A stretch of 64,000 bases of DNA from Cutaneotrichosporon cavernicola (GCF_030864355.1 NC_083398.1:1426001-1490000), one strand, 5' to 3'. Positions 1 through 11,330 are shown, counted from the stretch's first letter. The notes: generated by a model from the sequence alone, not told the origin. Numbers and translations are program-made.

Positions 1-454
1 AAGCGGTGGGCTCGAAGGAGGCGAAGAGGAAGGGGGAGGAATAGAAGCATAGCCTCATAGCAGCATCTCATTTAGCATTGTCATTGTTTGCATGCATGAT
101 TGGACGTTACGTTGGGTTGCAATGCCTGTGGGAGTTGCAAAGGGGAAAGGGTGGACAGCGTATGTGGGACATGCAACCTTTCTCTGCATCCACTGCACGA
201 TAACTTGGCAGATCTGGATCAAGAGCCAACATTTTGCTCTACAGTGGCAGGACCTGACCAACAGGCTAGTCCGATCTGTCAAGCTACCAGTTCGTCCTTG
301 AGGCTTGAACAGGTTTTGGTTTCCGCTTAACTAGTCACTAGCCCATGACCGCCCGCTGACTGACACTATCAGTCCAAGGCTTGCGGCAACGCTCTATCCT
401 TGCCCATCGATCCTCAGAACAGATATGTACATGACGACTGCTATGATGCTCCAG
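1..454. other. Intergenic, left window edge
   Basis: No convincing gene is visible here. Short open frames occur on both strands but show no recognisable protein. This should hold the 3' flank of the leftward Trm9 gene and possibly the flank of a gene beyond the window. Confidence 0.5.
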
Positions 455-1591
455 CTACCTCAAGCCGACCTCGCCCTCAATCCACCAGTTATCTGCCTCC
501 CAACCCTCACTCACGACGCGGAGGTACTTACCCGCCTCATCTCCTAAAGCGAACCCCTCGCTCCGGCCTGCAGCTTGGACGAGGGCGCGCAGTTCGCCCT
601 CGACGAACAAGTGATAGTAGCGGTGATACACCTTGTCCTCTGGCTCTTGAGGTTCTTCAGGCTGGTCCGGGGACTTGTCTTCCGCAGCCTCGACCCCTCT
701 CCTCCCCTTGGCCCGCTTCGTCTTGCCCGGACCAGGCTTGACGACCCACGGCACCATCACGTCCTGTACGACCTCCCCACCGGCCCTCGATCCCATCTTC
801 CGTCGGCTCTCGGGTCCCTGCTCCCAGGCCCAGACGTAGATGAAGAAGCGTGCCGGCTCTTCGGCGGCCCGCAGAGAACGCAACAGCGCCTGGACTGCGC
901 GTTCCCGCCGCTCGGGAGTCGAGAGGTGGTGGATGGCCGCCACGCTAATGGCAAAGTCGAACAAGCCTGCGCGGAAGGGAACATGGCAAATGTCGGCGCG
1001 TACGCACCCCACCCCTCCCATGGTGGCTGCGATGCTCAACAGGCCCTGCGACCTGTCGAGGGCTAGGGCTGTGCATCCCGCCGCCGAGATGGAGGGAAGA
1101 TACTTGCCATTCCCTGCGCCTGTGTCGAGACCGAACGAGCCGGGAGGGAGAGACGCAAGGAACGTGTTGATTAAAGGCCACGGCTGGTGTCAATGACGTG
1201 TGGAGGGGCAGAGGATAAGGAAGAGCGAGGATGCCAAACTCGAACTGGGCGCTTTCACTTGACATAGCCCAACGACGCCATGACATGCCACAGGCGGGAG
1301 CAGGAGACACGTTTGTCCGCTGTCGGTGGCACTTTGCTTGGTTCTGGCAATCCCAAGTCCAGACCCTGGACCACAATATGTTGTCAGAGTGCTTGTTTGC
1401 TTTGTTGAGGCAACATCCAACGTGTGTAACAGATTGCTCCCTGTCCGACTGGTGGCTTGGCTCACCTTGTACCGTGTCCGTGAGAAATGTGGCGCAATCG
1501 CTTCGTACACGCCATGCACCGAATCCTCCTCATACTGCGCAGCATCGAAACCGAGCGTTGCAGGCGTCGGAACAGGTTTTGACATGGTCAT
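455..1591 (-). CDS. TRM9: tRNA (uracil-5-)-methyltransferase Trm9
   Basis: SAM-dependent methyltransferase that, with Trm112, completes mcm5U at the wobble position of tRNAs in the cytoplasm. The N-terminus carries the Trm9 signature HGVYEAIAPHFSRTRYK, followed after the intron by PWPLINTFLASLPPG. The SAM motif I is FGLDTGAGNGKYLP, and later come RADICHVPF, the AIHHLST segment and a C-terminal YHRYYHLFVEGEL. Two exons fit: 1466-1591 and 455-1183, with a 282-nt GTGAG...CAG intron (1184-1465). The product is 284 aa, close to yeast Trm9 (279 aa). A second ATG two codons downstream (1585) is an equally possible start. It stands alone between the window edge and the divergent MFS gene. Identification is by family motifs and is strong. 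Confidence 0.93.
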
Positions 1592-2220
1592 TCGTGTTGG
1601 GGGAGTTGGTTCACGTCGGGTGGATGAGATGGAATGTGTGGTGTGGTGACGGTTATCGGGATCACGATTGTAGACGTTGTGATGCGTCGGGTCTCAGTGA
1701 TCAGTGGCCAAGTTGTTTGATACGTCACGGACGCGGACTGACGGCCGTTTGTTTGTGTCCAGACTTTGTGGTTTGTGGATGGAGAATCCAATTGCCCGTT
1801 CGCCTTATCAGCGGGAGTAAAAATCCGCCGACCTCCACCATTCGTAACTCGTGCGCGGGTGGTGATCGCTGCAATTCAACACGATCGATGAGATCGAGTC
1901 CGACCAGACCCCGACTTGGAGTTTGGGTTCGATCATGGCTCATCAAGGCAGCCAGGCTTGAGCGCCACTCTCGAGAACGAGAGCCAGCTGGCTGGACAGC
2001 CGACGTACGAGGTTGGCAGAGTGGCAGGTATTCGAATCAGTGGCGGTCGCCACGGCTGTGCACGCAAGCGACGCAAGCCACGCGCCCCTAGAATCTTCAG
2101 AATATTTTATTTTTATTATAGATCTCCTCATGCAACATGCAATCGCGCCGGCTATGGATGCGCAGCTTTCATGCATTCAAGTGAGAGCCAAACCTGGCTC
2201 CAAACAACCGCATGTGGACC

Positions 2221-2236
2221 CCCGTGACGTCACGGG
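2221..2236. promoter_or_regulatory. 16-bp perfect palindrome with CRE/ATF core
   Basis: CCCGTGACGTCACGGG is a perfect inverted repeat centred on TGACGTCA, the consensus for bZIP factors of the ATF/CREB class. It lies 379 bp upstream of the MFS start and about 630 bp upstream of TRM9, in the divergent interval. The site is seen directly; its use as an operator is inference. Confidence 0.55.
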
Positions 2237-2449
2237 TCCGAGCGGCGTATCCTTGCAGGATTGCTCCGCTTCACTCGTTCCGCACGATAATTTCCGGCCA
2301 GCAGCCCCTCTCTGACTCCGTCTCTGCACGCCTCACCACACACTACTCCAACACTCCACTATCATGATGAGCTCGGCCGGGTGCAAAGGTTCTTAGACGG
2401 CCGAGCACTAGTCTCGCAGCCAATGTGCAAATCTTGCCCGAGGAGGCTG

Positions 2450-2461
2450 GCGTATATAGAT
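2450..2461 (+). promoter_or_regulatory. TATA-like box of the MFS transporter gene
   Basis: GCGTATATAGAT lies about 155 bp before the ATG at 2615, in a spacing compatible with a TATA element and a 5' leader. A TATA-containing promoter would fit an inducible drug transporter. The motif is seen; its role is inferred. Confidence 0.45.
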
Positions 2462-2614
2462 GCAGCACCGATGCGATGAGAGTGGCACTATTCTCACTCA
2501 CGGCCTTGTGACACACCACACCTCTACAACTCATCGCATAGTATCTAAAACGCGACATACAAGATAATCACTCGCATTACGACCAACACCATCAACCCAA
2601 CCAATCCCACCACA

Positions 2615-4312
2615 ATGTCCGCTCCTCTAGGCTACGTGCCCGAGAAGCCGGCGACAGGCTCGGTGAACGACACGCTCAACGACCTCCAGAACGTGACGTC
2701 GATCATGTCGCGTCGTACAACACGTGACCTCGCGTTCCCGTCCCTCACGCAGGCCGTGACCATCGGAAGCACCAACGAGTACCGCGCCGAGACCCAGGCC
2801 GGCTATATCCGCGCCAGCGAGCTCGAGAACGGTCTCACCCCCGTCACAAGCGCACACGGTGTCCACGAGCCTGTCGATGAGGCTCTGGCGCGCCAAATCA
2901 CCAAGGCCGTCCAGGACAAGAAAATTGTGACGTGGCGCGAAAACGACCCCGAAAACCCATGGAACTGGAGCACTGCCCGTCGATGGGCATACACTGCCAT
3001 CGTCTCGATCTCTGTCATGCAGGTAGCCCTGATGAGCGCCATTGTCACTGGTGACTTCCCCGACCAGATGGAAGAGTTTGGCGTGTCATCTACCGTCATC
3101 GCTCTTACCGTCTCCCTCCCCGTCGTCGGCTTTGGTCTCGGACCTCTCCTCTGGTCGCCGATGAGTGAGCTTTTCGGTCGCCGTCCGCTTTGGATTCTCC
3201 CCTTCTTCGTCTATATCGTCTTGAACATTCCTTGCGCTCTCGCTCCAAATCTCGGATGCCTGCTCGCATGTCGCTTCCTCGCTGGCTTCTTTGGCTCGGG
3301 ACCCCTCACCCTCGCCGGTGGTACAATTGCCGATATCTGGGGTCCCAAGGAGCGCGGTTTCGCTATCGCCCTCTTTGCCGCTGCACCCTACGGTGGTCCC
3401 GTCATTGGTCCCCTCATCGGCGGCTTCATTGGCAAGTACGCCGGCTGGCAGTGGCTGTACTGGGTCAACATGATTGCGGCCTTTGTCACGTGGTGCTTCA
3501 TCTGCATCCTTCCAGAGACGTTCGCTCCCATTCTCCTCAAGAAGCGCGCAAAGACCCTCCGCGCCGAGACTGGTGACGACTCCTTTGTCACCGAGCAGGA
3601 AGTGCTCCGCCTCTCGCTTAACGAGATTGTGGTCGAGACCCTCATCCGCCCCTTCCAGATGCTCGTCGAGGAGCCCATTCTTCTCCTTATGAGCCTGTAT
3701 GTCTCGCTCGTCTACGGCCTACTCTATGCCTACTTCTTCGCCTTCCCTGTCGTCTTCGTCGAAGGATACGGATGGGACGATGCCAAGACGGGTCTGACCT
3801 TTATCTCGGTGCTTATCGGCGTCGCTATCGCACTCTGCATCACTCCCCTCTTGGAGAAGCGGTACCAGGCCAAGCTGCCCAACGTCACCCCCGAGGATCG
3901 CCTGCCAGGCATGCTCATCGGTGGCCCATGGGTTCCCATCTCGCTCTTCATCTTCGGCTGGACCGCCCCGCCCTACGTCATGCCCCACGGCGCCTCGTGG
4001 GTCGGCCCCTGTATCTCGGGCGTCCCGTTCGGCGCGGGAATGGTCCTCGTCTACTCGTCAGCCAACGGATACCTCATCGACGCGTTCCCCGGCTACGTCG
4101 CCTCGGCACTCGCTGCCAAGACTGTCGTGCGGTCGGGAATGGGCGCCGCTATGCCGCTCTTCATTCCCCAGATGTACCACGGTCTCACAAATGGCGGTGC
4201 GGCCTCGCTCCTCGGCGGTCTCGCTATTGTCATGGCCATGATTCCATGGGCGTTCTGGAAGTGGGGCCGCAAGATCCGCATGCGCTCCAAGCGTGCCGCG
4301 GGCAACCAGTGA
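2615..4312 (+). CDS. MFS drug/polyamine:H+ antiporter, DHA1 family
   Basis: Intronless 565-aa plasma-membrane transporter. A cytosolic N-terminus of about 115 residues ends in ENDPENPWNWSTARRW, the typical lead-in of the fungal Tpo1/Flr1/Qdr-like DHA1 group. Twelve hydrophobic segments follow from about residue 125 to 550. The loop 2-3 motif SPMSELFGRRP is conserved MFS motif A, and a motif-C-like GGPVIGPLIGGF sits in TM5. The large central cytosolic loop (around residues 295-335) and a basic tail KWGRKIRMRSKRAAGNQ are usual. Such proteins export azoles, polyamines or other small molecules by proton antiport; the substrate cannot be told from sequence. The ATG at 2615 has a good CACA context and no upstream in-frame ATG. 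The upstream region carries a CRE-like palindrome and a TATA box. Confidence 0.92.
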   Translation: MSAPLGYVPEKPATGSVNDTLNDLQNVTSIMSRRTTRDLAFPSLTQAVTIGSTNEYRAETQAGYIRASELENGLTPVTSAHGVHEPVDEALARQITKAVQDKKIVTWRENDPENPWNWSTARRWAYTAIVSISVMQVALMSAIVTGDFPDQMEEFGVSSTVIALTVSLPVVGFGLGPLLWSPMSELFGRRPLWILPFFVYIVLNIPCALAPNLGCLLACRFLAGFFGSGPLTLAGGTIADIWGPKERGFAIALFAAAPYGGPVIGPLIGGFIGKYAGWQWLYWVNMIAAFVTWCFICILPETFAPILLKKRAKTLRAETGDDSFVTEQEVLRLSLNEIVVETLIRPFQMLVEEPILLLMSLYVSLVYGLLYAYFFAFPVVFVEGYGWDDAKTGLTFISVLIGVAIALCITPLLEKRYQAKLPNVTPEDRLPGMLIGGPWVPISLFIFGWTAPPYVMPHGASWVGPCISGVPFGAGMVLVYSSANGYLIDAFPGYVASALAAKTVVRSGMGAAMPLFIPQMYHGLTNGGAASLLGGLAIVMAMIPWAFWKWGRKIRMRSKRAAGNQ

Positions 4313-4767
4313 ATTTATAGACACTATGACTCTGGGTATAATTAATACAACATAATGAATGATATAAGGTATAACGAAAGTCGTTGAGCGTAACTGACCT
4401 GCTTCCGTTGGCCAAGTCTCACGAGCTTGTAACCTCTTGGCCAGCGCGGGCTGGCAGGGGAGCGTTGGATCGCCCTCGTTAGATTCTCTCTACCACGTCA
4501 CGTTCTTCTGTTGATCTGCTGATGGTTGGCGATTGGCCCCCCCCATCCCCGGTTGATTCGATCCCTGTTAGTCTCAATCCAAGTCATTCACTGTTTCACT
4601 CATTGAATCTATTCAGAAGATTGACCTAGCCATTACCACGCCATGGCATTACCTCGGTAGTACCAGAATAACTCGATCCTTGCAGAGTCTCACCCCTCCC
4701 CGACCTTCTCCCGTGACATCTCTGGCGATTCACCTGACAAAACAATACTCACTCCACATAACTCACC
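4313..4767. other. Intergenic, tandem-gene spacer
   Basis: Spacer between the MFS stop and the GDSL hydrolase start. It should contain the MFS terminator and the promoter of the next gene. No gene or repeat is seen. The 5' leader before 4768 is rich in C and A (CACTCCACATAACTCACC). Confidence 0.4.
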
Positions 4768-6431
4768 ATGGTCGCAGTCGGCCGCGCGCCGGCGCTGTTG
4801 GCGAGCATGCTAGCCCTTGCGGCCCTCACCCTCCTCCTCCTTACTAGCTACGAGAGCTTCCCCGGAGCTGAGATGCTTCGGGGTCCTTTCCCAACCCCGT
4901 CGCATGACTCGAAACGCCCATCTTCGCACCATCACGCGTGTACGACTTCCCTCGCCCCTCTACGTGACGTCTTCGCTAGCCGGTGGGGCATACCCCTCCA
5001 GACGTCGCTCGTGCGAGCTGGCACAGGCGCGCGCGTCCGTCGCGCGATGGAACGTCTGTGGAAGGAGCGCAAGATTGTACGTATCTCGATTCTTGTGGGG
5101 GGGCTGACGGCAGACGGTGGGCATCCTCGGTGGATCAATCACCTACGGCCATGTGGGTACTCTTTCGATTCTTGATGAGTCTGATCCCAGGGTCTCCAGC
5201 CAGAAGATAAGCGATACTCCCAGCTGATTGAGGAAGGTCTGCGGGTGGCTTTTCCCGACGCCGAGATTGTTGTCAAGAACGGCGCGGTTCCGGCCACGGG
5301 AACAGACTACTTCAGCGCCTGTTACAAGCATCACGTACCCGAAGACGCCGACTTGTTCATTCTCGAGGGCGCCGTTAACGACCTCATGGTGTAGGCCTCC
5401 CTACAGCGTGTGGGCTGACTGACGCCAGCGAGGCAAACACGGAAGGGTCGATCCACCAGGACGTCATCACTGATACCGAGACGCTCGTCCGCGAGCTGCT
5501 CAAGGGTGGTGCGGCAGTTATGATGCTCTCGACGTGGGGCATGACGAACGGATACATGAACGGTGCGGACCATCACGCAACTGTTGCCGAGTACTATGTG
5601 GGTAACGATTTGGCATTGAGCCCCCGAGCTTTGACACCTCAGCTCGCAGAGCTGACCGCAGGATGTGCCCCGGATCTCGACGCGCGCGGCACTGTACCAG
5701 TACATCCAGGCCCACCACGACGCCGCCGCCGAGATCTTTGTCCCCGGCGACATGGGACACTACAATCCGCATGGGCACCGGTTTATGGCCGACGCCAGTG
5801 AGTCATCACTTCCCAGCACAACTGACGCGCAGTCCTGGACCACCTCCTCGAGCAGGCGTGTAAGCCCGCCTACGAGCTGTCCCACGCCGGTCTTACAGGA
5901 ACCTAGCTCTCTTTCCAGCTGGACCCATTCGTTCTCCCTCCTCTGCGGATACGGCAGCGTCTCGGCGAAACACCGCTCGCGGATCCCGACGCATTCTGCA
6001 AGTCGTCCAATGTCCAATTCGAAGACGGGAGTTGGCAACTCGAGGGACAGGCAGTCGACGGCCACCCGGCCTTTGAGAAGATCGTATGGCACAACAAACA
6101 CTATTGGGCCGCCGAGGAGATTGGCGCACGCATCACCTTCACTGATGTCGAGGTCCACGGCGGCTTCCTCGGCCTGTACTACTTGCGAAGCGTGTCCATG
6201 GGGTTGGGAAACCTCCGGTGCTGGGTTGACGGGAACGAGGGTGCCTCCAAGCTTCTGGTCGGGCAGTGGGGTTATGTGAGCGTTGGGAGTGTAGGAGCTG
6301 TTGCGACCGGCCTGGCGCCGGGCAAACACAATGTGACTTGCGAGGTGGACCAGACGACCCAGGCGATCCCCAATGAAGAGGCCGAGGGAAGTTTACACAA
6401 GACGCGGATTATTGCGGTGATCGCGTCGTAG
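4768..6431 (+). CDS. SGNH/GDSL-like hydrolase, interrupted by an in-frame TAG
   Basis: Fungal SGNH-hydrolase-like protein with an N-terminal hydrophobic segment (LLASMLALAALTLLLLTSY), so either secreted or type II membrane-anchored. Exons read as 4768-5076, 5114-5152, 5200-5390, 5429-5597, 5662-5797 and 5833-6431. All phases agree and sum to 481 codons. The nucleophile block is VGILGGSITYGH, the second block is LEGAVNDLMV, and the DxxH block is MGHYNPHGH. A C-terminal beta-type domain contains LGLYYLRSVSMGLG and CWVDG. The frame is broken by a single TAG at 5904-5906 (codon 306). The frame stays open on both sides of it, and no GT-AG intron in the needed phase removes it. The gene therefore yields either a 305-aa truncated product, a readthrough product of about 480 aa, or reflects an assembly error. 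It could be called a pseudogene if the TAG is real. Confidence 0.75.
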
Positions 6432-6527
6432 GATGTAGAGATGTATAGACTGCTGGATGGATAGTAGCAGTGTTAGGCACCTTAGCAGCAAGCCATAATG
6501 TACATGTACATCGCCCACTACTCTAAT

Positions 6528-7722
6528 CTACCCGAAGTTGGCCCACTCGAGCGAGTAGAACTCGACCTCGCTCACGCCCTCCTTGGCCTCCTCGTTCCCA
6601 GCGCGCACCCCATCATCCCAACAGCACAGCAAGCCTGCCTTCTTCGTGCCCGTCCCCAGGCGACCCCAGGCGACAAGCTCTGCCGGCCGGATAGGTTGGT
6701 TGCGCACAATGACCTGTGAGGTAAAGTGGGCGTGATAGCGAAGATAATCGCCGGGATACACGAGCCACTCGCCGCCGAACCGTGGCCCAAGACCCATCCG
6801 AAGCCCGCGCGCATTAAGAGCGGCAAACGTATCAGCCAGAGCGCGATCACGCACGCTTGCGGGAAACAATTCAACGCAGCTCGATGCGGAGTTGGGATCG
6901 CCTCCTCCGGGACGTTGGCCAAGACCATCCCCCTCAACCTCGACCTCACCGTCTCGGCCGCGCTCCACAAGACCATCAATGACAGGCATGGCCGGAACGA
7001 CTGTGAACAAGTTGGTATTCTCCGACGTCGGCACGCCTCGTTCCTTGACGACCACAGTTGGTGCTGGTGGTGCAGCGTCGATTGCTGCCATCGCAGCCAC
7101 ATATCGTTCTTGCACGACATCATGGTCCTCTCCATCCGCCAGCGCCTTTGTACGTGTGGCCTCTGCCCGCTTCTTCGCCCTCAAAGCGCGTTTCTCAGCC
7201 CCCGCAGCACCGGCTTTGGCCGACTTGGCCGCGGACGCGGCGGCCCTTCGGTCCTCGTCGGCCCATGCAGCCAGGGCAAGGGCACGGTTACGCGCAATCC
7301 GGGCGGCGGTACGCTGTGCCACGAGTTCTTTGGATGGTGGCCGGATTTGGGAGGGGAGGGGAACGAGGTGCGCCACGCCTGGAGTTAGAGTCGTATTTTG
7401 GCCGGTTGTAGCCACTCACCCTGCTTGATTAGATGGGATGCTTCTTCAGGCATCAAGGTGACGGGGAGGCCGAGAAAGGCGTTCTGTTGCACCACGCCGG
7501 GAAGTGTTCCGGCTCGCAGGCCAGAGATGTCATATGCGCAATGGGCGGTCGCGACGGCTTTGGTTAGTGCTTGACCTGAGGGAGAGTCGGGCGGCATGGA
7601 GGCGGGATGCAAGTGCGCCCGGCGTAGGATGTCGCGCAGTAACAGAAAGGCTTAGACTCACCCTGCGCGTCCCAGATTGTCGCAATGCCGTCTACGACGT
7701 AGAGCGGGATCGAGTCGGCCAT
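6528..7722 (-). CDS. SEN34: tRNA-splicing endonuclease subunit Sen34
   Basis: Catalytic subunit of the tRNA-splicing endonuclease that cuts the 3' splice site of intron-containing pre-tRNAs. Three exons fit exactly: 7662-7722, 7420-7575 and 6528-7378 (355 aa). The N-terminal domain holds QQNAFLGLPVTLMPEEA. A basic, alanine-rich helix (about residues 85-150) links to the catalytic domain. That domain has GDYLRYHAHFT and the downstream lysine in GTGTKKAGLLCCWDD, matching the family's Tyr-His-Lys catalytic triad. The ATG at 7722 begins MADSIPLYVVDGIATIWD, consistent with the family start. The gene converges on the GDSL gene with only about 96 bp between stop codons. The inter-domain region is longer than in compact homologs. 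Assignment is confident. Confidence 0.93.
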
Positions 7723-8334
7723 GGTCGGTGTTGCAGTTGTAGGGACAGGTTGAATTCAACTGGACTCAACTTTCGGTGGTGAGTGGAGGTCTGCGTGGCA
7801 CACATCATTATCATTAGTTCAACCACGTGGTTCGGAAGCATTGATACCAGGTCGCGCCTCGATGGGTCCAGTTCGGTCCAGACCTGTAGTCACCTGAGGT
7901 CTTTTGAGGCCCAGTTCATGGCCTTCATGGCGCCATCGCAAAGTCGCGAGCCTCGCTCTTCTCGTCTACGTTCCTGCGTACCTGCACACCTGTGTTTGTG
8001 AGCAGTTTGTACAATATCATGGCCAGGCCTCGATCCAAAACATGAAGCCACGCCGTCACGCTAATCTACCAGGCGCGCTCGTCCCTCTCCATTTGCCACC
8101 CAGTTAGGCCGACTTTCTGAACAACACTACAAATCACATTCCTCAACGTCTCGCACACTACCGCATCCACCAGACTCGCCTGGCCCCTCATCTTCCAACC
8201 AGTACGCTCAACCGCTTCATATCTACTACGTTAGGGCTACACCACTTCCCGCTACTCGGTCACTAGGGCTACGAGACTACGCTAAGCTACGGTGAATACG
8301 TCTACTATACAATCGTCATGCTTCAAGCTGGGTG
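7723..8334. other. Intergenic, SEN34 promoter and SKN7 3' flank
   Basis: Holds the SEN34 promoter and the 3' UTR region of the upstream SKN7-like gene. No gene, repeat or clear element is recognised. Confidence 0.4.
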
Positions 8335-11330
8335 CTACGCCATCTCGCTCACACTCGCCGACGGCACGCCTTGCACACCCTGGCCAGGTCCGTCTTGCAC
8401 AAAAGAAGTATTAACACGCTTGTTGGCCTGCTCCTCCCAGTCGTCGTCAACCATCTCGATCGAGCGCTTGCGCGACATGGCAAAGCCCGCATTCGGAATG
8501 ATCGTCGTCGCTCCCATCAACGCCTGGCCACTAGGGCCGCCGATAAGAGTCGTTGTTGCTATCGGCAATCCGTTGGGATCAGGAACAGTGCCAGTCTCCA
8601 GGAATTGCTGCTGTTAGCTTCTTCGGGCACCGAGGAGCTCACCTGCAGGACCATCTGATAGTGCTCATCAGACCAACCACTACCAGCGAGCGGGTTGGCG
8701 AGCTCGTCTCGGTTGGTCGGCCACTGCGATGCGCTCATCGAAAGCGCGTCAATGATGCCCTGGTCTGAGAGCGGTGGGACTCCGGCGAAGCGAGGGACCT
8801 CTCCACTTAACTGGATCGCCTTTAAATGGATCAGATGCTTGTCGAGGATGCAGAAAAGGCCGTGCTTCGTGAACGGCTTCGCTAGGACGTCATTCATACC
8901 CGAGTGAATGTAAGACTCGACGTCCTCTAGAACCGTTAGCAATGTGGCTCACCCTTGGCACTCACTAGTCTGCACGTTCGACGTCATGGAAATGATCGGC
9001 GTGTACGAGTCGAACTGGCGGATGAGAGACGTTGCTTTACGACCGTCCATGCTAGGACCAAAGAAGATGTCCATGAGCACCAGGTCGTACTTGGTCTTGT
9101 TCATCTTCTCGATACCCTGCTGAGCGTTCTCGACGGTCTCGACTACGCATCCAAACTTCTCGAGGAACTTGGACGACAGCTGGCGGTACACGAGGTCGTC
9201 CTCGACGACAAGGATGCGCGGCGTCTGCGTCCACGACGGTTTAATAATAGTGCGCCGCGAAACTGTCCCAGTGCCTTCGGGCTGACCGTTTGCGGAGATT
9301 TGCGTGGAAACGGGTTTCTGCGACTGTGGCTGTGGCTGCGGCTGCGGCTGCGGTTGCTGTTGCGGTTGCGGTTGCGGTTGCGGTTGCGGTTGCGGTTGCG
9401 GTTGCGGTTGCGGCTGCTGCACGGGGTTGAATGAAGTCGACGGCCGCGCTGATGCGTCGGCCTCAGTAGCCGATATGCCCGCCGTACGGTCGGACGGCTG
9501 CTGACGCTGCTGTTGAAGCTGAGGCTTCTCCTCCATCGAAGTGCCCGCCGGGTTGCTGCCCATCCCATCCACAACAAAGCTCAGCGATGTGCTTTCACCG
9601 CGCTTACGGATTGGGACACCGTTGGCGGTGTTTCCATCCGACATGGATGGGTACGCTGCGTTGATGGGGCTGCCGTTGTAGAGCTGCGACTGCTGGGACA
9701 TCTTAGAATCCTCCGGGAGCTGGGGTGTCGAAGTCACGGACGGTGGCGGCTGCTGCGATCTGGTGGTCGCGCCCGTGATTGGCACCTGCGGCAGGCCTGC
9801 ACCTGTTCCACGTCCGTTAGGGGCCACGCGTCGATTCTGGACAGGCATTGCGAGGCGCGAGCCCTCTACACCTGGAAAAGGACCAGAGGCGGAAGGGTAA
9901 GGGTTGGGTGCCAACGCTCCATAGGCCGGGGCCGGGAAGCCAGTCATTTGCGCTCCGGGAACGAATGCCGTGCCACCGGGGTGAGACGGGGCGCCATGTG
10001 CCTGAGCCACCTGCTCGTACAGCTGGTAGAGCCGGCGAACACGGGCAATAGCGTCCGAGTCTGGCGCGGACGGGTTCTCTTCAAGATTAGACGAGACACG
10101 CCACAAGTACTCACCTTTGTCCGTGCTGACAGCATGGGCAACGAGCTCGCGGATGAGGCTCATGACCCCGTTTTCACGAATGCGAACATCCCTCAACTGC
10201 TCCTGGGACTTGTAGAGGGCTTCTTCGAGAGCCGCCATTCTGTTCTCCATCTCCAGAAAGCGGTTGGCATCCTCGGTCGTGAATCCACGCGCCGGCGAGT
10301 CACTGCGCTCGTCACCAGCAGCCTTCTTGGGCACGACCGCCTTGCGCTGAACGAATTAGCCTGCGGCCAAAATGGCGTGCCATGACTCACCTTGATGCTG
10401 TCAAGATCGGCCTTGCCGCCGGCTTGGAAGTTAGGGTGCTGGAACTCCCAGACCTGGCCAGGTCAGCTGTACAGGACATTGATCACTCACGTTCTCCTTG
10501 ATTTGCCCCGTCTCTTCATCGACGTGCTTGATCTTCCCGGTCAGCACATTTCGCAGCAGGAATGCCAAGACTCACCTTGGAGAAGCCGTATTTGTTGAGC
10601 TGGCGCACAAAAGATGAGAAGTTGGAATGCCTGAATGTTTGAGGCCTGGAACGGACGTCAGCCAGTGCGGAGAGATTGTAAGGCCGCTTGCGCACGAGCC
10701 GTGCACGACTCACAACACCTTGGTAGTAAACTCGTTCATGTCCCAGACAACGAAACTCGTCCCCCCGCGGCCCCAGCCGACGCTTCCTCGTTCGCCCTTG
10801 GAGCGTGGGGCGCCCGCCGGCTTGCCGCGGCCGTAAGTCGCACTCTCGTCCTCGAGCATTTTGAAGAGCTTCTTGATAAACTCGGATGGACCCGGCTGCT
10901 GTCCCCCTCCGGACCCCGCCGGTGCATCGTTCGCACTCCCACTCGCCCCGCTGCTGGGACCGCCTGTATTGCCCGCCTTGGGAGTCTCATAGTTGTGAGC
11001 CATGCTTAGGAGAGGCTTCCCGAAGCCGAGGGCCGCCGCGCGTGGATCGCCCCGAGCTTCCGGGCCAGAGACGTTGCGGTAAGCGCCGTACGCATCGCGA
11101 CTGGGGCCAGCCATGGCGTTGTAGGTATCTGTGGGACCGTAGGCAGGTGTCTGTGATGGGTGGATGGAAGCGCCGTTTGGAGGGCCTTGACGATATCCTC
11201 CGTACGATTGATCGACGTAGCCGCCCTGCATTGGAACACCCGGGGGCACAGCGCCCGGATGGAGCCCAGGCTGGTAGTACATTGATGGGAGAGGAGCGCC
11301 GCCGGCGTGGCCGGACGGAACGCGGGACAT
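8335..11330 (-). CDS. SKN7: Skn7/Prr1-like HSF-domain response regulator
   Basis: Nuclear transcription factor at the end of a phosphorelay, controlling oxidative, osmotic and cell-wall stress genes. Domains in order: a Gly/Pro-rich N-terminus of about 150 aa; an HSF-type DNA-binding domain (FVVWDMNEF, then HSNFSSFVRQLNKYGFSK and VWEFQHPNF); a coiled coil (RFLEMENRMAALEEAL); a low-complexity linker with a long Pro-Gln repeat; a receiver domain (RILVVEDDLVYRQL, phospho-acceptor Asp in LVLMDI, MTSN, and Lys in VLAKPFTKHG); and a C-terminal tail. The receiver carries FFGPSMDGRKATSLIRQFD, which I recall as the basidiomycete version. Several short introns are visible: after TTK-VL, after GFSK, after KEN, after SIK, near residue DKG, after NVQT, and before FLETG. 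Total length is roughly 900 aa; the DKG intron is 36 nt and could be retained without changing frame. ATG 11330 is the first good start. Confidence 0.93.
9321..9418 (-). repeat. Pro-Gln hexanucleotide repeat inside SKN7
   Basis: Imperfect tandem repeat of GGTTGC/GGCTGC (plus strand) that encodes about 16 Pro-Gln dipeptides in the linker between the coiled coil and the receiver domain. It is in frame and likely length-variable between strains. Confidence 0.9.

Noticed and set aside
5665..6279. 204-codon plus-strand frame over the GDSL gene
   Set aside because: Reads Ser/Thr/Arg-rich sequence in the wrong frame. The other frame gives GDSL-family motifs with consistent splicing.
9513..10385. 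290-codon plus-strand frame
   Set aside because: It lies entirely antisense to the SKN7 linker and coiled coil, and its composition (Arg/Trp/His/Cys-rich) is that of a shadow frame.
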